The notes beneath the pieces were generated by a model that made no database searches, was not told where the DNA came from, and saw nothing but the letters and a program-made list of their open reading frames with translations. Position numbers and translations under genes: made by a program. From Streptomyces sp. SS1-1 (GTDB taxonomy: Bacteria; Actinomycetota; Actinomycetes; Streptomycetales; Streptomycetaceae), in assembly GCF_008973465.1 (NCBI RefSeq), contig NZ_WBXN01000004.1, positions 2,728,001 through 2,792,000 of the forward strand: a stretch of DNA of 64,000 nt, in the 5' to 3' direction. Of this stretch, positions 26,424 to 34,682 are shown piece by piece; position 1 is the stretch's first letter; every line of letters begins with the position of its first letter.

Positions 26424-27266
26424 TCAGTCCTTTACCGCCCCGCCCAGCCCCGACACGAGTCGCCGCTGCACGAGGACGAAGAAGATGAGCACCGGAATCG
26501 TCATCACCGTGGACGCCGCCATCACGCCGCCCCAGTCCGGCTCGTCGGGCTTGTAGAAGACGAGCAGGGCCATCGGAAGGGTCGACTGGGAGGTGTCGCT
26601 GATGATGAACGACTTGGCGAACAGGAAGTCGTTCCAGGCGGAGATGAAGGAAAACACGCTCGTGGCCACGAGGCCCGGGAAGACGAGCGGGAAAAGGATC
26701 TGCCACAGGAATCGCGACCGGCTCGCGCCGTCCATGTAGGCGGCCTCCTCCAGGGCCTCCGGAACGGCCTTCACGAAGCCCCGCAGCATCCAGATCGCGA
26801 AGGGCAGCGAGAAGGCGATGTGGGGCAGGATCAGCGACCCGAGCGTGTTCAGCTGGCCGAAGTCCCGCATGAGGAAGAACAGCGGGATCGTCAGGGCCTC
26901 GACGGGCACCATCTGGGCCACCAGGAACATGATGAGCAGGGTGGTGCGGAAGCGGAACCGGAATCGTGTCACCGCGGTCGCGGCGAGAAACGCGATGAGC
27001 GCGGAGACGACCACGACCGTGCACGCGACGACGAGACTGTTGACGAAGTAGCGGCCGAATTCGTTCTGCTCGAAGACCCTCCGGAAGGAATCGAGAGAGG
27101 GGGACAGCGTCCACGGCCGCGGCTCGGTGGACTCGATCTCCCCGGCCGGTTTGAAGGCGCCGAGCACCATCCAGTACAGGGGGAAGGCGACCACCACGGC
27201 GATCAGCAGCGCGGTGGCCTCCGCGAGCAGCCGCCAGGGGCGCCGTACGAGGCGCGTCGCGTTCAT
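26424..27266 (-). CDS. Sugar ABC permease (MalG/DasC type)
   Basis: A 280-residue membrane permease with about six helices and the EAA loop PEALEEAAYMDGASRSRFLWQ. ATG at 27266, 5 nt after the stop of the other permease gene. Forms a heterodimer with the preceding permease. Genomic pairing with a GH20 hexosaminidase points to chitobiose or another GlcNAc oligosaccharide as substrate (inference). Confidence 0.93.
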   Translation of the reverse strand: MNATRLVRRPWRLLAEATALLIAVVVAFPLYWMVLGAFKPAGEIESTEPRPWTLSPSLDSFRRVFEQNEFGRYFVNSLVVACTVVVVSALIAFLAATAVTRFRFRFRTTLLIMFLVAQMVPVEALTIPLFFLMRDFGQLNTLGSLILPHIAFSLPFAIWMLRGFVKAVPEALEEAAYMDGASRSRFLWQILFPLVFPGLVATSVFSFISAWNDFLFAKSFIISDTSQSTLPMALLVFYKPDEPDWGGVMAASTVMTIPVLIFFVLVQRRLVSGLGGAVKD

Positions 27267-27271
27267 CGGCC

Positions 27272-28177
27272 TCACAGTTCCTCTCCCTGCCGTCGCAGCA
27301 GCCTCAGGTACACGAGCGTGACCGCCAGCAGGATCAGCAGCATGACGACGCCGATCGCCGAGCCCAGGCTGTACTGCGAGGACGCGAAGGCCTTCTGGTA
27401 GGCGTACACGTTCAGCACCAGGTTCTGGCCGGCGATGCCGCCGCCGCCCGTCATGACGTAGATCTGGGTGAAGACCTTGAAGTCCCAGATCACCGACTGG
27501 ATGGTGACGACCACGAGGATCGGCCGGAGCATCGGCGCGAGCACCGAGCGCCAGATCCGCCACTGCGAGGCGCCGTCCAGGGCGGCGGCCTCCAGCACCT
27601 CGGCGGGGACGGCCCGGATGCCGGCGTAGACCGTCACCATCACGAACGGGAAGGAGCACCAGACCACTTCGAGCAGCACCAGGAAGAAGGCGCTGAGGCG
27701 GCCGTACGTCCACGAGTGGTCGCCGAGCCCGAGCAGGCGGTTCACCGGGCCGAAGTCCGGGTCGAACAGGAACAGCCAGACCGTGGAGCCGGTGATGGCG
27801 GGAGTGGCCCAGGCGCCGAGCGCGGCCAGCATCAGCGCCAGCCGCGGCACGGCCCGTACCCGGGTCAGCAGGACGGCGAGGGCGCAGCCGGCGGCCAGCG
27901 TCGACAGGACGCAGGCCGCCGCGAAGGCGACGGTGGCGAGCAGCACCTGCCAGAACTGCTCGTCGGAGAACAGCTCGGCGTAGTTCCCCAGCCCCTGGAA
28001 GGTGGTCGGCTCCCCGCCGCTGACCTGGGCCTGGGTGTACTCGAAGAACGAGATCAGGCCGAGCTGGTAGACGGGGTAGACGAGCAGTCCGCCGATGACG
28101 ACGAGGGCGGGGGCCAGGTAGAGCCAGGGTGTCGTGCTCCGCGGGCGGCGGGCCCGCGGCCGGGCGGGCGCTGTCAT
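27272..28177 (-). CDS. Sugar ABC permease (MalF/DasB type)
   Basis: A 301-residue permease. A cytoplasmic Arg/Pro-rich N-terminus precedes six helices, with EAA loop AEVLEAAALDGASQWRIWRSV. Its ATG overlaps the binding-protein stop by 4 nt (ATGA). Together with the next permease it forms the channel of the chito-oligosaccharide-type importer. The ATPase subunit is absent here; in streptomycetes the shared ATPase MsiK serves such operons (established), so its absence is expected. Confidence 0.93.
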   Translation of the reverse strand: MTAPARPRARRPRSTTPWLYLAPALVVIGGLLVYPVYQLGLISFFEYTQAQVSGGEPTTFQGLGNYAELFSDEQFWQVLLATVAFAAACVLSTLAAGCALAVLLTRVRAVPRLALMLAALGAWATPAITGSTVWLFLFDPDFGPVNRLLGLGDHSWTYGRLSAFFLVLLEVVWCSFPFVMVTVYAGIRAVPAEVLEAAALDGASQWRIWRSVLAPMLRPILVVVTIQSVIWDFKVFTQIYVMTGGGGIAGQNLVLNVYAYQKAFASSQYSLGSAIGVVMLLILLAVTLVYLRLLRRQGEEL

Positions 28178-29487
28178 CCGGCGGAGCCGAACGCCGCGTC
28201 CATCTTCTTCGCCGCGTCGCGCGAGGCCCCGGCGACGTCCTTCTTGCCGCTGACGACCTCCTGGAACATGGTCGGCAGGACCAGCGACGAGTCGATCTGG
28301 GCCCAGGCGGGCGAGGCGGGCACGAACTTGGTCCCGGCGGCCAGCGTCTCGACGAACGGCTTCACGTACGGCTTCTTCGCCGCGGCCTGCCGGCGTACGT
28401 CGGCGAAGGTCGGCAGGAAGCCCATCGCCTCGAACATCGACTCCTGGGTGTCCTTGGCGGCCAGCCGCTCCATCAGTTCGACGGCGAGCGTGCGGTGGGA
28501 GGTGCTCTTCAGGACGCCGATGTTGTTGCCGCCCGCGAACGCGGGTGCGACCGTGCCGGCCTTCACGCCGGGCAGGGGGACGACGCCGTACTTGCCCTTG
28601 ACCTTGCCGGCCTCGACCGCGGCGTGGCTGAAGTCGCCGCCGATGGCCATGCCCGCCTTGCCGGCGGCGAACGCGGTCACGGTGTCGTTGCCGCCCATGC
28701 CGGCGCACTTCGCGGCAGGGCAGTTGTCGTCGGAGAAGAGCGAGGTGTAGGCCTTGATGCCCTTCTGGGCCTGGGCGCTGTCGATCGCGGAGGCGTACGA
28801 GCCGCCCTTGCCCTCGGCGAGTTCTCCGCCGTTGGCCCACACGAAGGGCATGGCGCCGTAGGTGTAGGCGCCGCCGACGACGAGACCGTACAACTCGGGC
28901 TTCTCGGCGCGGATCTTGCGCGCGGTGGTGGCCAACTCGTCCATCGTCCTCGGCACTTCCAGGCCGAGCTCGTCGAAGACGTCGGTGCGGTAGTACAGGG
29001 CGCGGACACCGACGTAGAAGGGCGCCCCGTAGACCTTGCCGTCGACGGTGACGGACTGGCGGGCGGTGGGGTCGGTGTCCTTCGCCTCGTCCCAGGCCGC
29101 GAACTCCTCGCTGACGTCGAGGAGTCCGCCGTCCTTCACATAGCCGGCGGTGTCGGTGTTGCCGTACTCCATGAGGTCGGGGGCGGACTTGGGGTCGTTG
29201 AAGGCGGCCTTGACGCGCTGGGCGCGGGTCTCGACGGGGATGTACTCGACGTCGACCTTCGTGCCCTCGTGCTCCTTCTCGAAGCCGGCGACGACCGCGT
29301 CGACGACCTTCTCCTTGGGCTTGTTGCCGACCTCCTGGAACAGCCAGACCCGCAGGGTGCCGGTCTTCTCGTCCTTGTCGGAGGAGGAGTCGCCGGTGGT
29401 CTGGGGGGCGCAGGCGGAGACGATCAGGGTGGCGGCCGCGAGGGCCGTGGCCCCGAGGACACGGACAGCTGGCTTCCGGGTGTTCAT
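28174..29487 (-). CDS. Sugar ABC substrate-binding lipoprotein
   Basis: A 437-residue extracellular binding protein of family 1. The lipobox VSAC follows the hydrophobic segment VRVLGATALAAATLI. The mature part shows typical binding-protein blocks (TLRVWLFQEV, FAAGKAGMAIGGDFS, TFADVRRQAAA). ATG at 29487 with GGAGGAG 5 nt upstream; an in-frame ATG at 29541 overlaps the putative operators. First gene of the binding protein - permease - permease - hexosaminidase operon. GlcNAc-oligosaccharides are the likely cargo. Confidence 0.93.
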   Translation of the reverse strand: MNTRKPAVRVLGATALAAATLIVSACAPQTTGDSSSDKDEKTGTLRVWLFQEVGNKPKEKVVDAVVAGFEKEHEGTKVDVEYIPVETRAQRVKAAFNDPKSAPDLMEYGNTDTAGYVKDGGLLDVSEEFAAWDEAKDTDPTARQSVTVDGKVYGAPFYVGVRALYYRTDVFDELGLEVPRTMDELATTARKIRAEKPELYGLVVGGAYTYGAMPFVWANGGELAEGKGGSYASAIDSAQAQKGIKAYTSLFSDDNCPAAKCAGMGGNDTVTAFAAGKAGMAIGGDFSHAAVEAGKVKGKYGVVPLPGVKAGTVAPAFAGGNNIGVLKSTSHRTLAVELMERLAAKDTQESMFEAMGFLPTFADVRRQAAAKKPYVKPFVETLAAGTKFVPASPAWAQIDSSLVLPTMFQEVVSGKKDVAGASRDAAKKMDAAFGSAG

Positions 29488-29507
29488 GGCACTCCTCCGA
29501 TGAGGCG

Positions 29508-29543
29508 TTGCATCATGCGCAATGACGGTTTCGCTATGCACAA
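29508..29543. promoter_or_regulatory. Two 15-bp dyad-like repeats upstream of the sugar-binding protein
   Basis: TTGCATCATGCGCAA (29508-29522) and TTTCGCTATGCACAA (29529-29543) share 10 of 15 positions. Their centres are 21 bp apart, two helical turns, so two proteins could sit on one face of the helix. The first contains the perfect dyad GCAT-C-ATGC. They lie 20 bp upstream of the binding-protein start. Likely LacI- or GntR-family operator; they do not match the DasR dre consensus. Confidence 0.45.
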
Positions 29544-29640
29544 CACCGGGAGGCTAGGGAGTTCATGAACACGACCACAAGAGGTCTCAACCACTCTGTG
29601 ACCGGCGGACGCACCCCGTGCAACGCCCGGACAGCACAAA

Positions 29641-29675
29641 GGCCCCCAAGGTGCGCGAAACACACCTGGGGGGCC
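29641..29675 (-). terminator. Terminator after the DUF3039 gene
   Basis: GGCCCCCAAGGTG and CACCTGGGGGGCC pair at 12 of 13 positions around a 9-nt loop, followed on the minus strand by TTTGT. It separates the DUF3039 gene from the sugar-uptake operon. Confidence 0.7.
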
Positions 29676-29704
29676 TCGGTCACGCCGGCGCGGGGAGGAC
29701 GGTC

Positions 29705-29992
29705 CTACTTGTCGCCCTTGCCCTTGCCCTTGTCGTCGCCGCCGGCGCCCATGGACTCGTAGATCTCCTTGCACATGGGGCACACGGGATACTTCTTGGG
29801 ATCGCGGCCGGGCACCCAGACCTTGCCGCAGAGCGCCACGACGGGGGTGCCGTCGAGGGCGCTCGCCATGATCTTGTCCTTCTGGACGTAGTGGGCGAAG
29901 CGCTCGTGGTCACCGTCGCCGTGGGAAGTCTGCGGCGTGGGCTCGACGAGGGTCCCCGTACCAGTCCCGCGCTCGGGCTCGAGAGTGCTCAT
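29705..29992 (-). CDS. DUF3039 domain protein
   Basis: A 95-residue small protein conserved across actinomycetes. It has a central block GDHERFAHYVQKDKIMASAL, then ALCGKVWVPGRDPKKYPVCPMC with three Cys, probably zinc binding (plus upstream His), and a Lys/Gly/Asp tail. ATG 29992 is preferred from the conserved MSTLEPERG start; an upstream ATG at 30022 overlaps the YqgE stop (TGATG). Probably co-transcribed with the yqgE-like gene. Function unknown. Confidence 0.85.
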   Translation of the reverse strand: MSTLEPERGTGTGTLVEPTPQTSHGDGDHERFAHYVQKDKIMASALDGTPVVALCGKVWVPGRDPKKYPVCPMCKEIYESMGAGGDDKGKGKGDK

Positions 29993-30021
29993 ACCGCCAA
30001 GGGTACTGAAGCTCACAGCCA

Positions 30022-30594
30022 TCAGTTGAGCGACGGGTCGTCCGGATACGTGGCCACCATCGCCAGCTCGTTGCGCTGGCGGCGCAGCACCTCCCGCCAC
30101 AGCCGCTCCGGCGCCGGGGACGACACGTCACCGGGCTCGGACTCGACGACGTACCAGGCGCCGTCGACCAGTTCGTCCTCCAGCTGGCCGGGCCCCCAGC
30201 CGGCGTACCCGGCGAAGATCCGCAGCGACCCGACGGCCGAGGCCAGCAGCTCCGGCGGCGCCTCCAGGTCCACCAGGCCGATCGCGCCGTGCACCCGGCG
30301 CCAGCCCAGCGGCGCGCTGTCCCCGTCCGCGTCGCCGGGGATCACGGCGACGCCGAGCGCCGAGTCCAGCGACACCGGGCCGCCCTGGAAGACGACACCG
30401 GGCTCACCGGTGAGATCCGCCCAGCCCTCCAGGATGTCGCCGACGTCGACGGGGGTCGGCCGGTTGAGGACGACACCGAGGGAGCCCTCCTCGTCGTGGT
30501 CGAGAAGGAGCACCACCGCGCGGTCGAAGTTCGGGTCCGCCAGGGCGGGCGTGGCCACGAGCAGCCGCCCTGTGAGCGAGGACACCTCGGTCAT
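30022..30594 (-). CDS. YqgE/AlgH family protein (UPF0301)
   Basis: A 190-residue protein: LTGRLLVATPALADPNFDRA, VVLNRPTPVD and GYAGWGPGQLEDEL are the conserved family blocks. The biochemical role is unknown despite wide conservation. ATG at 30594; an in-frame ATG 9 nt upstream (30603) is also possible. Divergent from murA across a 297-bp gap. Confidence 0.92.
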   Translation of the reverse strand: MTEVSSLTGRLLVATPALADPNFDRAVVLLLDHDEEGSLGVVLNRPTPVDVGDILEGWADLTGEPGVVFQGGPVSLDSALGVAVIPGDADGDSAPLGWRRVHGAIGLVDLEAPPELLASAVGSLRIFAGYAGWGPGQLEDELVDGAWYVVESEPGDVSSPAPERLWREVLRRQRNELAMVATYPDDPSLN

Positions 30595-30891
30595 GCCAGA
30601 CATGATCCCGCATCTTCCCCCCGTGTGGGGAGGCAATGCCGCTTCGCGGGGGAACGCGGCACCGCGGGAGCGAGCGTCCTGGTGGGGCCGGGTCCGGCGG
30701 GGCGCCTGGGACACGGGGGCCGCACCCCGCGCGGGGGCCCGTCCGGTGACCGCTCGTGCCCGGCACGGAACCGTTCGTGTTGTGACACGACTATGACGTT
30801 GCTGAGCCCCGCTCGGGCTTACTCCAGGGGGGTGCGCGGCGATTACCCTTTCCCTTCTGGCCCCTGCCCAACTCATCGGAACGCGAGATAC
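30595..30891. other. Intergenic region between yqgE-like gene and murA
   Basis: No gene seen. It must hold the divergent promoters. A 16-bp dyad TCGTGT-TGTG-ACACGA lies at 30775-30790, about 100 bp upstream of the murA start, and could be an operator. Confidence 0.45.
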
Positions 30892-32238
30892 ATGACCGTC
30901 AACGGCAATGACGATGTACTGCTTGTCCACGGCGGAACCCCGCTCGAGGGCGAGATCCGTGTCCGCGGTGCGAAGAACCTCGTACCGAAGGCCATGGTCG
31001 CCGCCCTCCTGGGCAGTGGCCCCAGCCGACTGCGCAACGTCCCGGACATCCGGGACGTCCGGGTCGTCCGCGGCCTGCTCCAACTGCACGGTGTCACCGT
31101 CCGTCCGGGCGAGGAGCCGGGCGAGTTGGTGATGGACCCGTCGCACGTCGAGAGCGCCAACGTCGCTGACATCGATGCCCACGCGGGCTCGAGCCGTATC
31201 CCGATCCTGTTCTGCGGCCCCCTGCTGCACCGCCTCGGCCACGCCTTCATCCCCGGTCTCGGCGGCTGCGACATCGGCGGCCGGCCCATCGACTTCCACT
31301 TCGAGGTGCTGCGGCAGTTCGGCGCGCGGATCGAGAAGCGGGCCGACGGGCAGTACCTGGAGGCCCCGCAGCGGCTGCGCGGCACCAAGATCCGGCTGCC
31401 GTACCCGTCCGTCGGCGCCACCGAGCAGGTGCTGCTGACGGCCGTCCTCGCGGAGGGCGTCACCGAGCTCTCGAACGCGGCCGTCGAGCCGGAGATCGAG
31501 GACCTCATCTGCGTCCTGCAGAAGATGGGCGCCATCATCGCGATGGACACCGACCGCACGATCCGCATCACCGGTGTGGACAAGCTCGGCGGTTACACCC
31601 ACCGCGCCCTGCCGGACCGCCTGGAGGCCGCCTCCTGGGCGTCCGCGGCGCTCGCGACCGAGGGCAACATCTACGTCCGCGGCGCGCAGCAGCGTTCGAT
31701 GATGACGTTCCTCAACACCTACCGGAAGGTGGGCGGGGCCTTCGAGATCGACGACGAGGGCATCCGTTTCTGGCACCCGGGCGGCCAGTTGAAGTCCATC
31801 GCGCTGGAGACCGACGTGCACCCGGGCTTCCAGACCGACTGGCAGCAGCCCCTGGTGGTCGCGCTGACGCAGGCGACGGGCCTGTCCATCATCCACGAGA
31901 CGGTCTACGAGTCCCGGCTCGGCTTCACGTCCGCCCTGAACCAGATGGGCGCGCACATCCAGCTGTACCGCGAGTGCCTGGGCGGCTCCGACTGCCGCTT
32001 CGGCCAGCGCAACTTCCTGCACTCGGCGGTCGTCTCCGGCCCGACGAAGCTCCAGGGCGCCGACCTGGTCATCCCCGACCTGCGGGGCGGCTTCTCGTAC
32101 CTCATCGCCGCGCTGGCGGCCCAGGGCACGTCCCGGGTCCACGGCATCGAACTGATCAACCGCGGCTACGAGAACTTCATGGAGAAGCTCGTGGAGCTGG
32201 GGGCGAAGGTCGAGCTGCCGGGCAAGGCGCTCGGCTGA
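30892..32238 (+). CDS. murA: UDP-N-acetylglucosamine 1-carboxyvinyltransferase
   Basis: A 448-residue enzyme that catalyses the first committed step of peptidoglycan synthesis, adding enolpyruvate to UDP-GlcNAc. The PEP/UDP-sugar-binding start IRVRGAKNLVPKAMVAALL and the loop GLGGCDIGGRPIDFH are present. C126 corresponds to the active-site Cys that reacts with fosfomycin, so the enzyme should be fosfomycin-sensitive in principle. ATG at 30892. Followed by a strong bidirectional terminator. Single gene, convergent with the HU gene. Confidence 0.96.
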   Translation: MTVNGNDDVLLVHGGTPLEGEIRVRGAKNLVPKAMVAALLGSGPSRLRNVPDIRDVRVVRGLLQLHGVTVRPGEEPGELVMDPSHVESANVADIDAHAGSSRIPILFCGPLLHRLGHAFIPGLGGCDIGGRPIDFHFEVLRQFGARIEKRADGQYLEAPQRLRGTKIRLPYPSVGATEQVLLTAVLAEGVTELSNAAVEPEIEDLICVLQKMGAIIAMDTDRTIRITGVDKLGGYTHRALPDRLEAASWASAALATEGNIYVRGAQQRSMMTFLNTYRKVGGAFEIDDEGIRFWHPGGQLKSIALETDVHPGFQTDWQQPLVVALTQATGLSIIHETVYESRLGFTSALNQMGAHIQLYRECLGGSDCRFGQRNFLHSAVVSGPTKLQGADLVIPDLRGGFSYLIAALAAQGTSRVHGIELINRGYENFMEKLVELGAKVELPGKALG

Positions 32239-32245
32239 GGCATGA

Positions 32246-32284
32246 CGAAGGGGCGGTCACCCGGTTCGGGTGACCGCCCCTTCG
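32246..32284. terminator. Bidirectional terminator between murA and HU gene
   Basis: A 17-bp perfect stem (CGAAGGGGCGGTCACCC and its complement) with loop GGTTC lies 7 bp after the murA stop and 25 bp from the HU stop. Confidence 0.85.
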
Positions 32285-32309
32285 GCGTCTCTCGCTCGAG
32301 GCGGAGCGC

Positions 32310-32591
32310 TTACTTGCCCTTGGCGGCTTCCTTGAGCTTGGAGCCCGCGGAGACCTTCACGCTGTAGCCGGCGGGGATCTGGATCGGGTCGCCGGTCTGC
32401 GGGTTGCGGGCGGTGCGAGCGGCACGGTGGGTGCGCTCGAAGGTCAGGAAGCCAGGGATGGTGACCTTCTCGTCGCCCTTCGCGACGACCTCGCCGACGG
32501 TCTCGGCGAACGCGGCCAGCACGGCGTCGGCGTCCTTGCGGGTCACCTCGGCGCGGTCGGCCAGCGCGGCCACCAGCTCACTGCGGTTCAT
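32310..32591 (-). CDS. hupA: HU-family DNA-binding protein
   Basis: A 93-residue nucleoid protein, the short Streptomyces HU form without the Lys-rich tail of the long paralogue. The start MNRSELVAALADRAEVT and the DNA-arm segment RTARNPQTGDPIQIPAG are typical. ATG at 32591. Binds and bends DNA non-specifically. Confidence 0.95.
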   Translation of the reverse strand: MNRSELVAALADRAEVTRKDADAVLAAFAETVGEVVAKGDEKVTIPGFLTFERTHRAARTARNPQTGDPIQIPAGYSVKVSAGSKLKEAAKGK

Positions 32592-32943
32592 GTTCTTACT
32601 CCCGTGTTCAATTGCCTTGAGGCGTGCCACGCGGCGGAGCCGCATGTCGGGCACAGCGGTGTCGATGCTGCCAGGGTCCTCGGTCGGTCCCCGGACCGGG
32701 TCCGTGGCCAGACCCTCGCGCCCAGGGACGCATCCTGCCCCTACCTGCGGCGGGAAAGCCAATCCGGCACCCGGAGGAGTCGTGAGAACACCCTTGGGAG
32801 TCACACGAAGAGAGGGCCTGAGCCTGGCCGTCACGATAAACGGCGAAAACAGGCGTCAGGTTCCGCGACGCGCCGTCACAAGGGCTTGCCGTGGCGATCC
32901 TCACAGCCCGGTCACACGTGCCGGTTACCCCGCCGCACGGGGC
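32592..32943. other. Intergenic region upstream of the HU gene
   Basis: About 350 bp with no supported gene; open frames here are shadows. Holds the HU promoter and the end of the malic-enzyme gene; no strong terminator recognised. Confidence 0.5.
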
Positions 32944-34365
32944 TTACGCCCCCTGCGAGGCGGTCGCGGCCTTCGCGGCCTCGCGGACCGCGCCGGCGAC
33001 GGCGCCCGCCACCTTGTCGTTGAAGACGCTGGGGACGATGTAGTTCGGGTTGAGCTCGTCCTCGGTCACCACGTCCGCGAGCGCCTTCGCGGCCGCGAGC
33101 ATCATGTCGGTGTTGACCGTGCGGGACTGCGCGTCGAGCAGACCGCGGAACACACCAGGGAAGACCAGCACGTTGTTGATCTGGTTCGGGAAGTCCGAGC
33201 GGCCCGTGGCCACAACTGCGGCCGTCTGACGGGCGATTGCCGGGTCGACCTCGGGATCCGGGTTCGCGAGCGCGAACACGATGGCGCCCTCGGCCATGGC
33301 GGCCACGTCGTCCCCGTCGAGCACGTTGGGGGCCGAGACGCCGATGAAGACGTCGGCGCCGCGCACGGCCTCCTTGAGGGTGCCGGTCAGGTTCTCCGGG
33401 TTGGTGTTGTCGGCGATCCAGCGCAGCGGCGAGTCCGCGGGAGCCTGGCGCAGGTCCTCACGGCCCGTGTGCACGACCCCGTGGATGTCGGCCACCACGG
33501 CGTTCTTCACGCCCGCCGCGAGCAGCAGCTTGAGGATGGCCGTACCGGCGGCGCCGGCGCCGGACATCACCACGCGGATGTTCTCGATGGCCTTGCCCGT
33601 CACCCGGAGGGCGTTCGTGAGCGCCGCCAGGACGACGATCGCCGTGCCGTGCTGGTCGTCGTGGAAGACCGGGATGTCCAGGGCCTCGCGCAGCCGCGCC
33701 TCGATCTCGAAGCAGCGGGGCGCGGAGATGTCCTCCAGGTTGATGCCCGCGAAGCCGGGGGCGATCGCCTTGACGATCTCGACGATCGCGTCGGTGTCCT
33801 GGGTGTCCAGGCAGATCGGCCAGGCGTCGATGCCCGCGAACCGCTTGAACAGGGCCGCCTTGCCCTCCATGACCGGCAGCGCGGCCTTCGGGCCGATGTT
33901 GCCCAGGCCGAGGACCGCGGAGCCGTCGGTGACGACCGCGACGGAGTTGCGCTTGATGGTGAGGCGGCGGGCGTCCTCGGGGTTCTCGGCGATCGCCATG
34001 CACACGCGGGCCACGCCGGGCGTGTAGACCATGGACAGGTCGTCACGGTTGCGGATGGGGTGCTTGGACGCCATCTCGATCTTGCCGCCGAGGTGCATCA
34101 GGAACGTACGGTCGGAGACCTTGCCGAGCGTGACGCCCTCGATCTGGCGCAGCTGTTCGACGATCTCGTCGGCGTGCGCGGTGGAGGTCGCGGCGATGGT
34201 GACGTCGATCCGGAGCTTCTCGTGGCCGGACGCGGTGACGTCGAGGCCGGTCACCGAGCCTCCGTGGGACTCCACGGCCGTGGTGAGCTGGGAGACCGCG
34301 GTTCCGCTCGCGGGCACCTCCAGCCGGACCGTCATCGAGTAGGAGACGCTGGGCGCCGTTGCCAT
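32944..34365 (-). CDS. NAD-dependent malic enzyme with N-terminal ACT domain
   Basis: A 473-residue enzyme converting malate to pyruvate and CO2. An ACT-like regulatory domain occupies residues 1-85 (YSMTVRLEVPASGTAVSQLT). The catalytic part has the malate-binding block MVYTPGVARVCMAIAENPE, the Lys of KAALPVMEGKAALFKRFAG, FHDDQHGTA and the NAD(P)-binding VVMSGAGAAGTAI. ATG at 34365 with GAGGAAG 7 nt upstream. In S. coelicolor the orthologous gene encodes the NAD-specific isoform (from memory). Confidence 0.94.
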   Translation of the reverse strand: MATAPSVSYSMTVRLEVPASGTAVSQLTTAVESHGGSVTGLDVTASGHEKLRIDVTIAATSTAHADEIVEQLRQIEGVTLGKVSDRTFLMHLGGKIEMASKHPIRNRDDLSMVYTPGVARVCMAIAENPEDARRLTIKRNSVAVVTDGSAVLGLGNIGPKAALPVMEGKAALFKRFAGIDAWPICLDTQDTDAIVEIVKAIAPGFAGINLEDISAPRCFEIEARLREALDIPVFHDDQHGTAIVVLAALTNALRVTGKAIENIRVVMSGAGAAGTAILKLLLAAGVKNAVVADIHGVVHTGREDLRQAPADSPLRWIADNTNPENLTGTLKEAVRGADVFIGVSAPNVLDGDDVAAMAEGAIVFALANPDPEVDPAIARQTAAVVATGRSDFPNQINNVLVFPGVFRGLLDAQSRTVNTDMMLAAAKALADVVTEDELNPNYIVPSVFNDKVAGAVAGAVREAAKAATASQGA

Positions 34366-34682
34366 GGCCGACTTCCTCTGCTTTCACCGTTTACTGCGAT
34401 CTGCCGTCCGATCGTCGCACCTACCGTCGAGTAGGAGTTAGCCGGGCCGGGATTGCGAACGTTTTGTTCGCCACGCCTTCAAAAGGAGAAGAGGCCCGCG
34501 TCACATTCGTGACGCGGGCCTCTCCCCTACGTAGGTGACACCGACCCGCCATGCTCGCCTCGCGGCAAGTGGTCGCTCGTAGCGACGAAGGTTGGGCCCG
34601 GGGGCTTGGATCGAGCCGGTGTCGCATCCAGGCTAACAAACGGATGCCGTGAGGCCATTCCCTCCGGCGGTGTTCCTTCTCA
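34366..34682. other. Intergenic region between the helicase-like and malic-enzyme genes
   Basis: About 317 bp with no supported gene. It holds the HelD-side terminator hairpin and the malic-enzyme promoter. Confidence 0.5.
34491..34522 (-). terminator. Terminator after helD
   Basis: A 14-bp perfect stem GAGGCCCGCGTCAC/GTGACGCGGGCCTC with loop ATTC, followed on the minus strand by TTCTCCTTTTG. It is about 160 bp after the helD stop. Confidence 0.8.

Noticed and set aside
29488..29560. DasR (dre) operator upstream of the sugar-binding gene
   Set aside because: No ACTGGTCTAGACCACT-like sequence; the two dyads present are of another type.
29565..29762. Small plus-strand frame between the sugar operon and DUF3039
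   Set aside because: Overlaps the terminator and the opposite-strand gene; no motif or good ribosome site.
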